64,000 nucleotides of DNA from Thaumasiovibrio sp047250365 (GTDB taxonomy: Bacteria; Pseudomonadota; Gammaproteobacteria; Enterobacterales; Vibrionaceae). The notes below the pieces were generated by a model. It was not told the DNA's origin. It saw only the letters and a list, made by a program, of their open reading frames with translations, and did not search any database. Where the stretch lies: assembly GCF_047250365.1 (NCBI RefSeq), contig NZ_JBLBVL010000001.1, positions 496,001 through 560,000 of the forward strand. The letters are read 5' to 3'. Below are positions 42,552 to 50,921 of the stretch, piece after piece; the stretch's first letter is position 1; each line of letters begins with the position of its first letter. Position numbers and translations under genes: made by a program.

Positions 42552-43285
42552 GCGGCTAGCACCATGCCGAAAACCATCACAAAAATCATCGGTAGCAATG
42601 AGGCAAAGGCGATCAAGCCGAACCCATCCGTCATCGGGTTTCGACCTTTAATTGACGAGGCAAGCCCCACCCCTAGCGCGGTGACTAACGGTACGGTGAT
42701 CGTAGAGGTAGTCACCCCACCAGAGTCATAAGCAATACCAATAATGCTATCAGGCGCAAAAGCGGTCATTATCACCACCAACATATAGCCGCCAATAATC
42801 ATCTTTTGAATTGACCAGCCTTTAATGATCCTCAGCACCCCCAACACTATGGCCAGCCCAACAGAAAAGGCGACCGTAACTCGCAACCCAATCGAATACT
42901 GTTGTTGCGCGGGCACACCTGATGCGATAACACCCGACTCGGCGGCAACTTGCGCAGCCTCATGTGCTACGGCGGTTAGCGCAGGCTCGGCGATTGTTGT
43001 GCCAAACCCCAAACAAAATGCAAAGGTTAGCAACCAAAACACACTGCCTTTTCGAGCAAAGGCATGCGCCATGCTTTCGCCAATCGGAAATAGCCCCATC
43101 TCTAAGCCTAAAATAAAAAAGCTTAAGCCCACGACAACAAGAAGCAACCCGATCAGAATCTGTCCTATATCTGGCAAGGGTTGCTGCAAAATGAAGAGTT
43201 GAAAAAAGGCGATGACAAAGATGATCGGTAGCAGATCTCGTAAGCTCCCTAACATCGTCAACCATAAAGCGTGCAATGCGCGCAT
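42548..43285 (-). CDS. DUF1538 membrane protein, first subunit
   Basis: A 245-residue paralogue of the next gene, with about 7 membrane helices and the motifs GFGTTIAEPALTAVAHEAAQVA and AYDSGGVTTSTITVPLVTALGVGLAS, plus NPMTDGFGLIAFASLLPMIFVMVF at the end. It and its partner probably form a heterodimeric or hetero-oligomeric transporter. First gene of a tightly overlapping operon: DUF1538, DUF1538, PII-like, CBS. The promoter should lie in the 292-nt gap towards yfcH, where I see no known operator. Confidence 0.88.
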   Translation of the reverse strand: MRALHALWLTMLGSLRDLLPIIFVIAFFQLFILQQPLPDIGQILIGLLLVVVGLSFFILGLEMGLFPIGESMAHAFARKGSVFWLLTFAFCLGFGTTIAEPALTAVAHEAAQVAAESGVIASGVPAQQQYSIGLRVTVAFSVGLAIVLGVLRIIKGWSIQKMIIGGYMLVVIMTAFAPDSIIGIAYDSGGVTTSTITVPLVTALGVGLASSIKGRNPMTDGFGLIAFASLLPMIFVMVFGMVLAA

Positions 43286-43577
43286 GCATCCCCCTGCAGC
43301 CTACCAGCATTTGAGTATGGCACACTTCTCCTATGCCAACCGTGACCACTCACGCGAAGACGCAACATTTGCGCAACAAGCGCATTACTCGAACAACGTC
43401 AATAGGGTGTATGCTAAGAGATAGGAACAAATAGATAAGCGTCAGCACTGGAATGCGCAGAATTAGGACTGCCGTACTGCTCGCCAAAACATGGCAATGT
43501 ATGGCATTGTAAGTAACGACAATCTAAGCGATAACATTGTTTAGCTCTCGCGAAGTAACACACAGGGTAATGGAATC

Positions 43578-44483
43578 ATGAGAATACTGGTAACAGGGGG
43601 AACAGGCTTAATTGGCAGCGCACTGCTACCACACCTAACCCACGATGATATAACAATATTATCCCGCAATCCCACCCGAGCCTATCAGCAATTAGGCCAT
43701 CACATGAAGGTGCTACCCCACTTAGATGAGATCGATAATTTCGATCAGTTCGATGTTATCATCAACCTTGCTGGTGAACCCATCGCTAACAAACGGTGGA
43801 GCCAGCAACAAAAGCAAACAATTCAACAGAGTCGTTGGCAGTTAACCCAACAGCTTGTAGATAAAATCCAGGCCAGTGAATTTCCTCCTCACACCTTTAT
43901 CAGTGGCTCAGCTGTTGGCTACTACGGTGACCAGCAGCAACAGGACATCGACGAAAATCTTCATGTTGCCGATCAATCGTTTACCCATAAAGTCTGTGAC
44001 CGTTGGGAGAAAATTGCACTGTCAGCACAAAGTGATAAGACCCGAGTATGCCTGTTACGCACTGGCGTCGTTCTCTCCCGTCATGGAGGCGCATTAACCA
44101 AGATGTTACCACTTTACCGATTAGGGCTCGGTGGGCCTGTAGGTAATGGGCGGCAATATTTTCCTTGGATACATATTCAAGACATGGTGAAGGGGATTCT
44201 ATTTCTAATAAAGCAATCGCACACTCAGGGTGCGTTCAACTTCACCGCCCCTCAGGCCGTCACTAACCGGGAATTTAGCGCGACGTTAGCAAAAGTTCTA
44301 CATCGTCCTCATCTTCTTATGACCCCAGAGTGGGTGCTAAAGCTCGGCTTGGGTGAGGCGGCGTGCCTAATCTTAGATAGTCAAAAAGTTCACCCGGCAA
44401 AGCTACTCGATGCTGGCTACCATTTCTCTTACTCCTCGATAGAGCAGGCTTTGAAAGATACGCTTTTTGACTATCAAAATTAA
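43578..44483 (+). CDS. yfcH: TIGR01777-type NAD(P)-dependent epimerase-like protein YfcH
   Basis: A 301-residue SDR-type protein: nucleotide motif GGTGLIG at 7-13, INLAGEPIANKRWS, SGSAVGYYGD with the catalytic-type Tyr, LRTGVVLSRHGGAL, GNGRQYFPWIHIQDM, and a DUF1731-like C-terminus (ILDSQKVHPAKLLDAGYHFSYSSIEQAL). In E. coli yfcH is in the same neighbourhood as yfcE. The physiological reaction is not established. Preceded by a 292-nt divergent spacer from the DUF1538 operon. Confidence 0.92.
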   Translation: MRILVTGGTGLIGSALLPHLTHDDITILSRNPTRAYQQLGHHMKVLPHLDEIDNFDQFDVIINLAGEPIANKRWSQQQKQTIQQSRWQLTQQLVDKIQASEFPPHTFISGSAVGYYGDQQQQDIDENLHVADQSFTHKVCDRWEKIALSAQSDKTRVCLLRTGVVLSRHGGALTKMLPLYRLGLGGPVGNGRQYFPWIHIQDMVKGILFLIKQSHTQGAFNFTAPQAVTNREFSATLAKVLHRPHLLMTPEWVLKLGLGEAACLILDSQKVHPAKLLDAGYHFSYSSIEQALKDTLFDYQN

Positions 44484-44553
44484 CCGCAGCCTCCCTCCTA
44501 TCCTCAACCTTATTGCTGTTACTCTGAGGCGATACGCCACTGAGGGTATGCGG

Positions 44554-46953
44554 TTACTTTAGAGGCGTTAATAGGCGGCGCGTAATACTACCAATAGATA
44601 ACAAAACAAGCCCTCCGCCTAACAGCGGCAATAGCAGCAACTGCGGATGCCACTGCTGGGGTAGCGTCAACCGTTGGGAGACCACTGCCAAAGCCAACTC
44701 TGCACCCAGCATCGCTAACAATGCCGCCAGTAAACACAGCACACCATACTCAAAAATAAGGGTGGCCTTTATCTGCGCTTTTCCCGCCCCCAATGTACGG
44801 TAAATCTGCACCTCGCGCTCGCGCTGAATTAAGCTCAACCGAAGTAACGTCACAATAAGCAATACCCCACTTAACACGCCCAATGCCGCAAGCATGGTGA
44901 GTGATATGGAGACCTGCGCTAGCATCTGTTGAACCCGAGCAACCATCGTTCTAAGATCCAATACGGTAACCGTCGGGAAATCACGCACCAGTTCCACTAA
45001 TCCCCGTTCGATATCCTCAATCACCTTAAAGCTCACCAACCAAGTCTGAGGAAACGTTGTCATCACTTCGGGCGGAAAGATAAAATAGAAATTCGGATGC
45101 ATGTTACGCCACTCTACTTCGCGGATACTGGTGATCTCCGCCTGCAGTTCTGCACTACCCACAGTAAATGTCAGTAAATCTCCCAAAGCCAGTCCTAATC
45201 GCTCTGCTATCCCGTGTTCAATACTGACACCGTGATCCCCTGTCCACTCTCCCGCCCACAGGCTATTGTGTTGCGGGATCCCATCAAACCACGTCAGGTT
45301 TAATTCTCGTCGTCGCACTTCATCTCCGTCTGAATGCTCGACGACCCATTCTGCAATAGGCGTCTTCCCAACCGCGGTTAACCGTCCTCGAATCACTGGA
45401 TAGGCGTCTGAGCGAGAAAAACCTGCATCATCAACCCGCTGTAAATAATCAACCCGCTGCGATGCTTCAACATTTAATGCAAACACGTTGGGTGCGTCAG
45501 CTGGCAGGGTATGCTGCCAGTCACTCAATAACGCCGAGCGCAACAACCAAATAACCGCTAACAACATCAATGCACTAGAGAGGGCCACCATCTGCATGCT
45601 AGTTTGCCATGGAGAACGCTTAATTCGGCTTAGCGCCAATACCAAAGCTGGCCGCGAAGCCGTTTTTCGCATTAGCCATATTCCCCCCCAACCCAGCAAT
45701 GCCATCACTAACATCATGACCACAAAACCAAACAACACGCCCCATACCAATAAGTTACTACCAAACCAGCTAAAACCGGCAATAATAGGCAGTAAAACCA
45801 ATACCCAATCACGCCGTGATGTCGGTAAAGGTGCATCTTGCAATACCGCAATGGCAGGAGAGCGCAATAACCTCAGTAACGGGATACCCATCGCTGGAAT
45901 CGCAATTAAAATCGCCACTGTTGCCGCGACGACAAAAGGCACAATACCAACACTGGGCAATTCATCAGGAAACAGAGATAACAGGGGAAGACGCAACGCC
46001 CACTCTAACCCCACACCCAGCACACTACCTACCACCACACTCACACAGAGCAAACTAACAATTTGTCCCACTAACCAGCGCCGTAACCAGCGTTGGCTCG
46101 CCCCTAAACTTTTAAGCATGGCGATAATGCTGCGCCGACTTTGAGCAAAATGCTGGCAAGTTAATGTTAATGTGGCCGCCGACATCAACACCACCAATAC
46201 CAAACTCAGTGACAGATACTGCTTTGCCCGTACTAATAACTCTGCTGTGCGCCCTTCCGTCTCTTCACTTAGCCAGCGCCGACCGGGCTGGGCAGGAAAG
46301 CGGGTCTCTAACGCTTGTAGTTGCGAATCACTACCTGTGAAATAAACGCGATATGATGCGCGACTTCCTGGTAATAGCGCACCAATCCTAGGGACGTCAT
46401 TGAGATGAACCAACACCGTAGGCATTTGATTAAAGGGGTTAAATGACAATTCAGGGTCGCGCTCAATACGCCCGCTGACGGTAAATAGTGCATCACCAAT
46501 ATTAACCTGTTCGCCAACGTTGACCGCCAACAAATCAAATAGACGCGGTTCTAACCACAACGCGTTTTCTTGTACCGCATCGTATACCTCTGACTCGGTG
46601 GCGAGTTGTAAGTCACCCCGCATAGGAAAGGCACTTTCAACCGCTTTGACACTGACTAACTGCATGGCGTTATCACTAAAGGCCATGGTGCTAAAGCGGA
46701 TCTGTTGGCTAACCTGCTCAGCCTGTTCACTTGCCGCCAGTAACAGGTCATCTGCAATAGGCTGTCGACTTACCACGACCCGATCTGCAGCGAGCACCGC
46801 CCGCCCCTGTTGAGTCATTACCACTTCTATTCGAGTAGCAAGCATCGCCAATGCGGCCACTGTCGCCACAATCAAGGTTAACGCAGCCACCACCGCCCAC
46901 AATTGGCCATGGCGGATTTCACGCCATCGCCAACGCCACAATAAATGCTTCAT
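44554..46953 (-). CDS. ybbP: FtsX-like ABC permease YbbP
   Basis: A 799-residue inner-membrane protein with about 10 membrane segments in two FtsX-type repeats: one helix near residue 20 followed by a large periplasmic domain; helices at about 248-370; a linker pair at about 390-430; and a second set from about 455 to the C-terminus. Length is close to E. coli YbbP (804). Works with YbbA, whose gene overlaps by 4 nt upstream. The family is thought to export or extract hydrophobic compounds and lies next to tesA in many genomes. The substrate is unknown. Confidence 0.9.
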   Translation of the reverse strand: MKHLLWRWRWREIRHGQLWAVVAALTLIVATVAALAMLATRIEVVMTQQGRAVLAADRVVVSRQPIADDLLLAASEQAEQVSQQIRFSTMAFSDNAMQLVSVKAVESAFPMRGDLQLATESEVYDAVQENALWLEPRLFDLLAVNVGEQVNIGDALFTVSGRIERDPELSFNPFNQMPTVLVHLNDVPRIGALLPGSRASYRVYFTGSDSQLQALETRFPAQPGRRWLSEETEGRTAELLVRAKQYLSLSLVLVVLMSAATLTLTCQHFAQSRRSIIAMLKSLGASQRWLRRWLVGQIVSLLCVSVVVGSVLGVGLEWALRLPLLSLFPDELPSVGIVPFVVAATVAILIAIPAMGIPLLRLLRSPAIAVLQDAPLPTSRRDWVLVLLPIIAGFSWFGSNLLVWGVLFGFVVMMLVMALLGWGGIWLMRKTASRPALVLALSRIKRSPWQTSMQMVALSSALMLLAVIWLLRSALLSDWQHTLPADAPNVFALNVEASQRVDYLQRVDDAGFSRSDAYPVIRGRLTAVGKTPIAEWVVEHSDGDEVRRRELNLTWFDGIPQHNSLWAGEWTGDHGVSIEHGIAERLGLALGDLLTFTVGSAELQAEITSIREVEWRNMHPNFYFIFPPEVMTTFPQTWLVSFKVIEDIERGLVELVRDFPTVTVLDLRTMVARVQQMLAQVSISLTMLAALGVLSGVLLIVTLLRLSLIQREREVQIYRTLGAGKAQIKATLIFEYGVLCLLAALLAMLGAELALAVVSQRLTLPQQWHPQLLLLPLLGGGLVLLSIGSITRRLLTPLK

Positions 46954-47636
46954 AGTGACTCCTGCGCTTCTTGCACTCGACCCGCTTCTAAGGTGATAAC
47001 ACGATCACAGCGCGCCGCTAACGTACTATCATGCGTGACCAACACTAACGTCGTGCCATATTCTCGGTTCAGCGCAAATAGGTGATCAACAATATGAGCG
47101 GCTGTTTGCTGATCCAAATTACCAGTCGGTTCATCAGCAAACAGGACTTTAGGTCGAGTGATAAAGGCTCGAGCGAGCGCGACTCGCTGCTGTTCCCCGC
47201 CAGATAACTGACTCGGCAGATGTTGCTCGCGTCCTTCCAGTCCAACATCTTGCAATAACGCGTGTGCTCGAGCCTCATCCACAGATTCGCCTTTCAACAA
47301 CTGGGGCAGGACAACATTCTCTAATGCTGTCAGTGAGGGGATTAATAAAAAGCTCTGGAAAACAAAACCAATGGATGAGGCGCGTAGTGCTGCCCTCTGT
47401 TCGCCATCCCAGCTTGAAATGGGATGACCAAGCAATTCGACACGCCCTTCACTGGGGACATCAAGTCCTGCCAATAGTGTCATTAGTGTCGATTTACCCG
47501 CACCAGAGACACCAACAAACGCCACACTTTGGCCTGCCGCTATTTCTAGGGAAACATCTTGCAAAATGGTAAGATGCGAAGTAGATGTTGAGACATGCTT
47601 GAATACAGATGCCGCTCGAATTATGGATGATGTCAT
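46950..47636 (-). CDS. ybbA: ABC transporter ATPase YbbA
   Basis: A 228-residue LolD/MacB-type ATPase from the ATG at 47636; the longer frame to 47699 lies within tesA and has no family match. Walker A is GVSGAGKST, signature LSGGEQQRVALARAF, Walker B VLFADEPTGNLD and the switch H in LVTHD. Partner of the FtsX-like permease encoded 4 nt downstream by overlap. Its ATG and that of the divergent tesA share the same CATG, so each promoter must lie inside the other gene. Confidence 0.92.
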   Translation of the reverse strand: MTSSIIRAASVFKHVSTSTSHLTILQDVSLEIAAGQSVAFVGVSGAGKSTLMTLLAGLDVPSEGRVELLGHPISSWDGEQRAALRASSIGFVFQSFLLIPSLTALENVVLPQLLKGESVDEARAHALLQDVGLEGREQHLPSQLSGGEQQRVALARAFITRPKVLFADEPTGNLDQQTAAHIVDHLFALNREYGTTLVLVTHDSTLAARCDRVITLEAGRVQEAQESL

Positions 47637-48252
47637 GAGAAAAATCCTTTTAGCTTTTATACTTAGCCTAACCAGCAATAGCAGCTTCGCCAACTCCAAT
47701 CTATTGATATTGGGAGATAGCCTCAGTGCTGGTTATCAAATGCAGCCAGAAGAGAGCTGGCCTTACCTGCTTCAAAGCCGTGTGAGTGAGCACAATATCA
47801 CTATTATCAATGCCAGTATTTCTGGAGATACGGCTGGCAACGGCGCAGATAGGCTACCCGCGCTGCTCGACAACCATCAACCACACTATGTATTAATCGC
47901 ATTGGGCGCCAATGATGGTTTACGCGGCTTTCCTCCCGCTAAAACACGCCAGCATTTACAAACCATGATCCAAGCGAGCCAGCAAGCAGGGGCGCAAGTT
48001 TTACTCATGCAAATTCGGGTACCGCCCAATTATGGGCAACGCTATAGCCAACTTTTTGAAGCCATTTACCCCGACTTAAGTGTAGAGTTTAACATTCCAC
48101 TGCTACCCTTTTTTCTCGAAGCGATCATCGAAAATCCCGCTTACATGATGCAAGATGGCATCCACCCCAATCCCTCTGCACAACCCCTGATCCGCGATTT
48201 GCTATACGATGCATTGCAACCATTATTTGAACAAACTCTGCTTACACAATAA
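47635..48252 (+). CDS. tesA: Multifunctional acyl-CoA thioesterase I / lysophospholipase TesA
   Basis: A 205-residue periplasmic SGNH hydrolase with a signal peptide (MRKILLAFILSLTSNSSFA). Catalytic blocks: GDSLSAGYQ (Ser), SGDTAGNG (Gly), LGANDGLRG (Asn) and DGIHPNPSAQ (Asp/His). The ATG at 47635 is used since it begins the signal peptide; the frame is open upstream inside ybbA. Divergent start codons of tesA and ybbA overlap within CATG. The following ybbO starts 11 nt later, so the two form an operon as in E. coli. Confidence 0.94.
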   Translation: MRKILLAFILSLTSNSSFANSNLLILGDSLSAGYQMQPEESWPYLLQSRVSEHNITIINASISGDTAGNGADRLPALLDNHQPHYVLIALGANDGLRGFPPAKTRQHLQTMIQASQQAGAQVLLMQIRVPPNYGQRYSQLFEAIYPDLSVEFNIPLLPFFLEAIIENPAYMMQDGIHPNPSAQPLIRDLLYDALQPLFEQTLLTQ

Positions 48253-48263
48253 CAAGGATGTCT

Positions 48264-49091
48264 ATGTCTGATTCTATTCTCATCACTGGTTGCTCCTCTG
48301 GCATTGGTTACACCTGTGCCCATGCCCTACAACAACATGGCTATCGCGTGATCGCCTCATGCCGACACCCAGAGGATGTTACGCGACTACAACAAGAGGG
48401 GCTAGAGTGTATTCAACTCGATCTCGCCGATCGTCACAGTATCGAGCAAGCGGTCGCCGCAGTGACGGCATTGACCAATGGCAAACTGTTTGCGTTGTTT
48501 AACAATGGTGCCTACGGGCAACCCGGTGCACTGGAAGATATCTCCACAGATGTCTTACGCACACAGTTTGAAAGCAACTTCTTTGGTTGGCACCAACTAA
48601 CGACCTCACTATTGCCAATGATGCGGGAGCACGGCCGCGGTAGGATCATTCAAAACAGCTCTGTGCTAGGGATTGTTGCGCTTAAGTTTAGGGGAGCTTA
48701 TAACGCGAGTAAGTTCGCCATTGAAGGCTGGACCGATACCCTACGCCTTGAGCTTGCAGACACCGACATCCACATTAGCCTAATAGAACCCGGCCCCATC
48801 GAGTCGGCGTTTAGACAAAATGCACTCAAAGCCATTGAACAGAATGTAGATGTCAACAACAGCATTTTCCGGCAAGCGTATACGACGCAACTTGATAGAT
48901 TAAAGCGCCCCAACGGGGACGGAAAGTTTACGCTTCCTGCGACAGCGATTGTTAAACCATTACTTCATGCATTGCAAAGCCCTCGACCACGAGCACGTTA
49001 TCGAGTAACCACGCCAACGAAGATCAGCGCATTGCTTAAAAGAGGTCTGCCGACTCGCTACTTGGATCGCGTTCTCTTACGAAATGATTAG
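48264..49091 (+). CDS. ybbO: SDR family oxidoreductase YbbO
   Basis: A 275-residue short-chain dehydrogenase. Cofactor motif TGCSSGIGYTCA near the N-terminus, catalytic Ser in IIQNSSVLG and Y-x3-K in YNASKFAIEG. E. coli YbbO is an NADP-dependent aldehyde reductase. I take the second of two close ATGs (48264), since AAGG lies 6 nt before it and overlaps the first. It follows tesA by 11 nt. Confidence 0.92.
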   Translation: MSDSILITGCSSGIGYTCAHALQQHGYRVIASCRHPEDVTRLQQEGLECIQLDLADRHSIEQAVAAVTALTNGKLFALFNNGAYGQPGALEDISTDVLRTQFESNFFGWHQLTTSLLPMMREHGRGRIIQNSSVLGIVALKFRGAYNASKFAIEGWTDTLRLELADTDIHISLIEPGPIESAFRQNALKAIEQNVDVNNSIFRQAYTTQLDRLKRPNGDGKFTLPATAIVKPLLHALQSPRPRARYRVTTPTKISALLKRGLPTRYLDRVLLRND

Positions 49092-49182
49092 CATAAACAA
49101 GAGCTTCAATGCGATTTAATCCTTTAACGCCTAAAAAGGAACCTTTTGTAATATTAATGACATGTTTGTTTGTTAGTGTAAT

Positions 49183-49257
49183 TAACCTCAGAGATGCCCG
49201 CTTGTTCAGATAGATCACTCAACAACGTGTAGCTCAAACGGCGAGTCTCTGAGGTTA
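49183..49257. repeat. 12-bp inverted repeat with 51-nt loop
   Basis: TAACCTCAGAGA at 49183-49194 and its exact complement TCTCTGAGGTTA at 49246-49257. It could be the base stem of a structured RNA leader ahead of the micro-ORF. Confidence 0.75.
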
Positions 49258-49301
49258 CTACAACATTAAAATACTAAGAATAAGTAAAATAACGGTGAAA
49301 C

Positions 49302-49367
49302 ATGTCTCTACGTCAAATTAATTTCATTTGTATCGGTATAGCGCTCGCTGTACTTCTTACTTTTTGA
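49302..49367 (+). CDS. Candidate 21-aa hydrophobic micro-protein
   Basis: ATG at 49302, TGA at 49365-49367. The peptide begins MSLRQINFICIGIA and ends LAVLLTF: three polar or basic residues, then about 16 hydrophobic residues, enough for one membrane span with a cytoplasmic positive N-terminus. A GGTGA ribosome-site-like element is 5-6 nt upstream. A terminator follows 22 nt after the stop. Too short for usual gene finding. Could be a small membrane protein or a leader peptide; no homologue is known to me. Confidence 0.5.
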   Translation: MSLRQINFICIGIALAVLLTF

Positions 49368-49388
49368 ACATGCTCTTTCCCTAAATAA

Positions 49389-49440
49389 CAAAAGTGGCTG
49401 TAGACGATGGTTTCTCCCTTCCACCACAGCCTTTTGTTTT
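49389..49440 (+). terminator. Terminator after the micro-ORF
   Basis: Main stem GGCTGT / ACAGCC extended by AAAG / TTTT pairing around a bulged T, with an inner TGG / CCA helix, followed by TTTTGTTTTAT. It ends whatever transcript covers the micro-ORF, or ybbO. Confidence 0.75.
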
Positions 49441-49528
49441 ATCTTCCTTCTACAACTTACCGTTTTCCCTTGATATCTCACCAACATACCCCCACATTTA
49501 TCATTAGAAGAACAAAGGAACTTAAAAC

Positions 49529-50383
49529 ATGAACAGCCCTCAAACGATTGCAATCAACGAACAAAACTTAGCCCAAGTTATTGAGCAGTCAATGCAAACG
49601 ACTGTTATTATTAGTTTTTACGCACAGTCAGTGCCTGAGTCTTTAGAAGCAACACAATGGCTAGAACAACTCACTGCCCCCTATCAGGGCATGGTGCTAT
49701 TAGCGACATTAAACTGCGAAGAGCAGATGATGGTCGCGCAACAGTTTGGCGTTCGTAGCCTGCCAACGATCGCAGTATTCAAGCAAGGTCAAGCCGCTGA
49801 TGGCCTAGCCGGCCCTCAAACTGAAGCAAGCCTACGTGAAATGTTGTCTCGCCACCTGCCAAGCGAAGATGAAATCGCCCTACAAACAGCATTAAAGCAG
49901 GCTGAAGAGGGAGATTTCTCGCAAGCCATCCCAGTTCTAAGAGAGCTTGCCCCAAAACTTCCTCAAGATAGCTTGGCAACACTGGCCTTGATCAACGCAT
50001 TGCTAGAAACCCATCAAATCGACGAAGCAGAACAACTGTTGGCCACCATTCCAATGCAAGATCAACAGAGCCAATATAAAGCGCTACTGTCGAAGCTTGA
50101 ATTATTAAAGCAAGCTGGTAATAGCCCAGAGATCCAACAGCTCGAAGAAAAGCTTGCCAATGATGAAAACAACGAACAGCTGCGTTTTGAACTGGCCATC
50201 CAGTATCATCAGGTTAATCGGGATGAAGAAGCACTCGAGCTACTACTCGCACTCCTTCGCAGCGATCTCAATTGCCAAGATGGACAGGTAAAGAAAACCT
50301 TTATGGATATCGTTACTGCCTTAGGGCAAGGCAATCCGATTGCTAACCGCTATCGTCGACAGCTCTACACATTGCTCTACTAA
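49529..50383 (+). CDS. ybbN: Thioredoxin-fold co-chaperone YbbN (CnoX)
   Basis: A 284-residue protein: thioredoxin-like domain at about 1-110 (VIISFYAQSVPESLEATQWLEQLTAPYQGMVLLATLNCEEQMMVAQQFGVRSLPTIAVFKQG), then TPR repeats to the end. At the thioredoxin active-site position the sequence is SVPE (34-37), with no cysteine, so it cannot act as a disulfide oxidoreductase; E. coli YbbN has SQHC there. E. coli YbbN/CnoX protects proteins from overoxidation and hands them to GroEL/DnaK. Own promoter after the terminator at 49440 is likely; AAAGGAAC ribosome site upstream. Confidence 0.93.
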   Translation: MNSPQTIAINEQNLAQVIEQSMQTTVIISFYAQSVPESLEATQWLEQLTAPYQGMVLLATLNCEEQMMVAQQFGVRSLPTIAVFKQGQAADGLAGPQTEASLREMLSRHLPSEDEIALQTALKQAEEGDFSQAIPVLRELAPKLPQDSLATLALINALLETHQIDEAEQLLATIPMQDQQSQYKALLSKLELLKQAGNSPEIQQLEEKLANDENNEQLRFELAIQYHQVNRDEEALELLLALLRSDLNCQDGQVKKTFMDIVTALGQGNPIANRYRRQLYTLLY

Positions 50384-50921
50384 TTAATTAGTTCAGTTAT
50401 TGCGCTATTTTCAGCATGACTTGGGAGGGAGATCTCCCTGTCATGCTGATAACAAACATTAAGCAAGCAAATCATTTATGATATTGTTATATAATACAGA
50501 TAGTTATTGAGCAGTGGTGATATTAAAATGGCGGTGCCAATAGGTAGAATTAAACAGTGAATACGTGGACAAACGTTAGTTTTTAATCGCTTACTTGAAA
50601 TAATCACTGATTATTTTCATTCATCACGATTTAAATCGTCGTCCATATCACAGCTTAACTCTCTTCATCACTTCTAACTATCGAGTTTATTGTCATTTGG
50701 TGATGATATCTCGCGTTATTTTTACCCTATTTTTGCCGCTCTACTTTGTTAAAAGAGAAAGCTACAATTATTGTTCCTCCATTTTTAGCTAGGCAAAAGA
50801 TTATAATTTAGCTGGCATGAAAATTTATTCTCGTCATTAACTTTAACTAATGACAGAATTTGGTAAAGTTTAAGCGCGTAACTCACCTTTACTCTAGGAT
50901 ACCAAACAAGGAATTATCATT
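50384..50921. other. 538-nt spacer between ybbN and qmcA (where E. coli has fetAB)
   Basis: Holds a strong hairpin (50411-50449) just after ybbN and then AT-rich DNA with the presumed qmcA promoter. No frame above about 30 codons with a ribosome site, and no recognisable remnant of fetA or fetB. Confidence 0.6.
50411..50449. terminator. Long hairpin after ybbN
   Basis: Outer stem of 10 bp, TCAGCATGAC with GTCATGCTGA, and an inner perfect palindrome AGGGAGATCTCCCT separated by a TTGGG bulge. No T tract follows, so a stabilising or REP-like element is possible. Confidence 0.7.

Larger units (their letters stand above)
49092..49528. other. 437-nt spacer with inverted repeat, micro-ORF and terminator
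   Basis: Between ybbO and ybbN. It holds, in order, a 12-bp inverted repeat with a 51-nt loop (49183-49257), a 21-codon hydrophobic ORF (49302-49367) and a hairpin with T tract (49389-49440). The order is that of an independent short transcript. Confidence 0.6.

Noticed and set aside
42825..43202. 125-codon plus-strand frame antisense to the first DUF1538 gene
   Set aside because: Cys/Ser/Thr/Asn-rich translation typical of the complement of a membrane protein gene; the DUF1538 protein on the other strand is well supported.
45488..46144. 218-codon plus-strand open frame antisense to ybbP
   Set aside because: It lies wholly inside the ybbP coding sequence on the other strand, is rich in Asn/Thr/Arg in a random-looking way, and has no domain or ribosome site.
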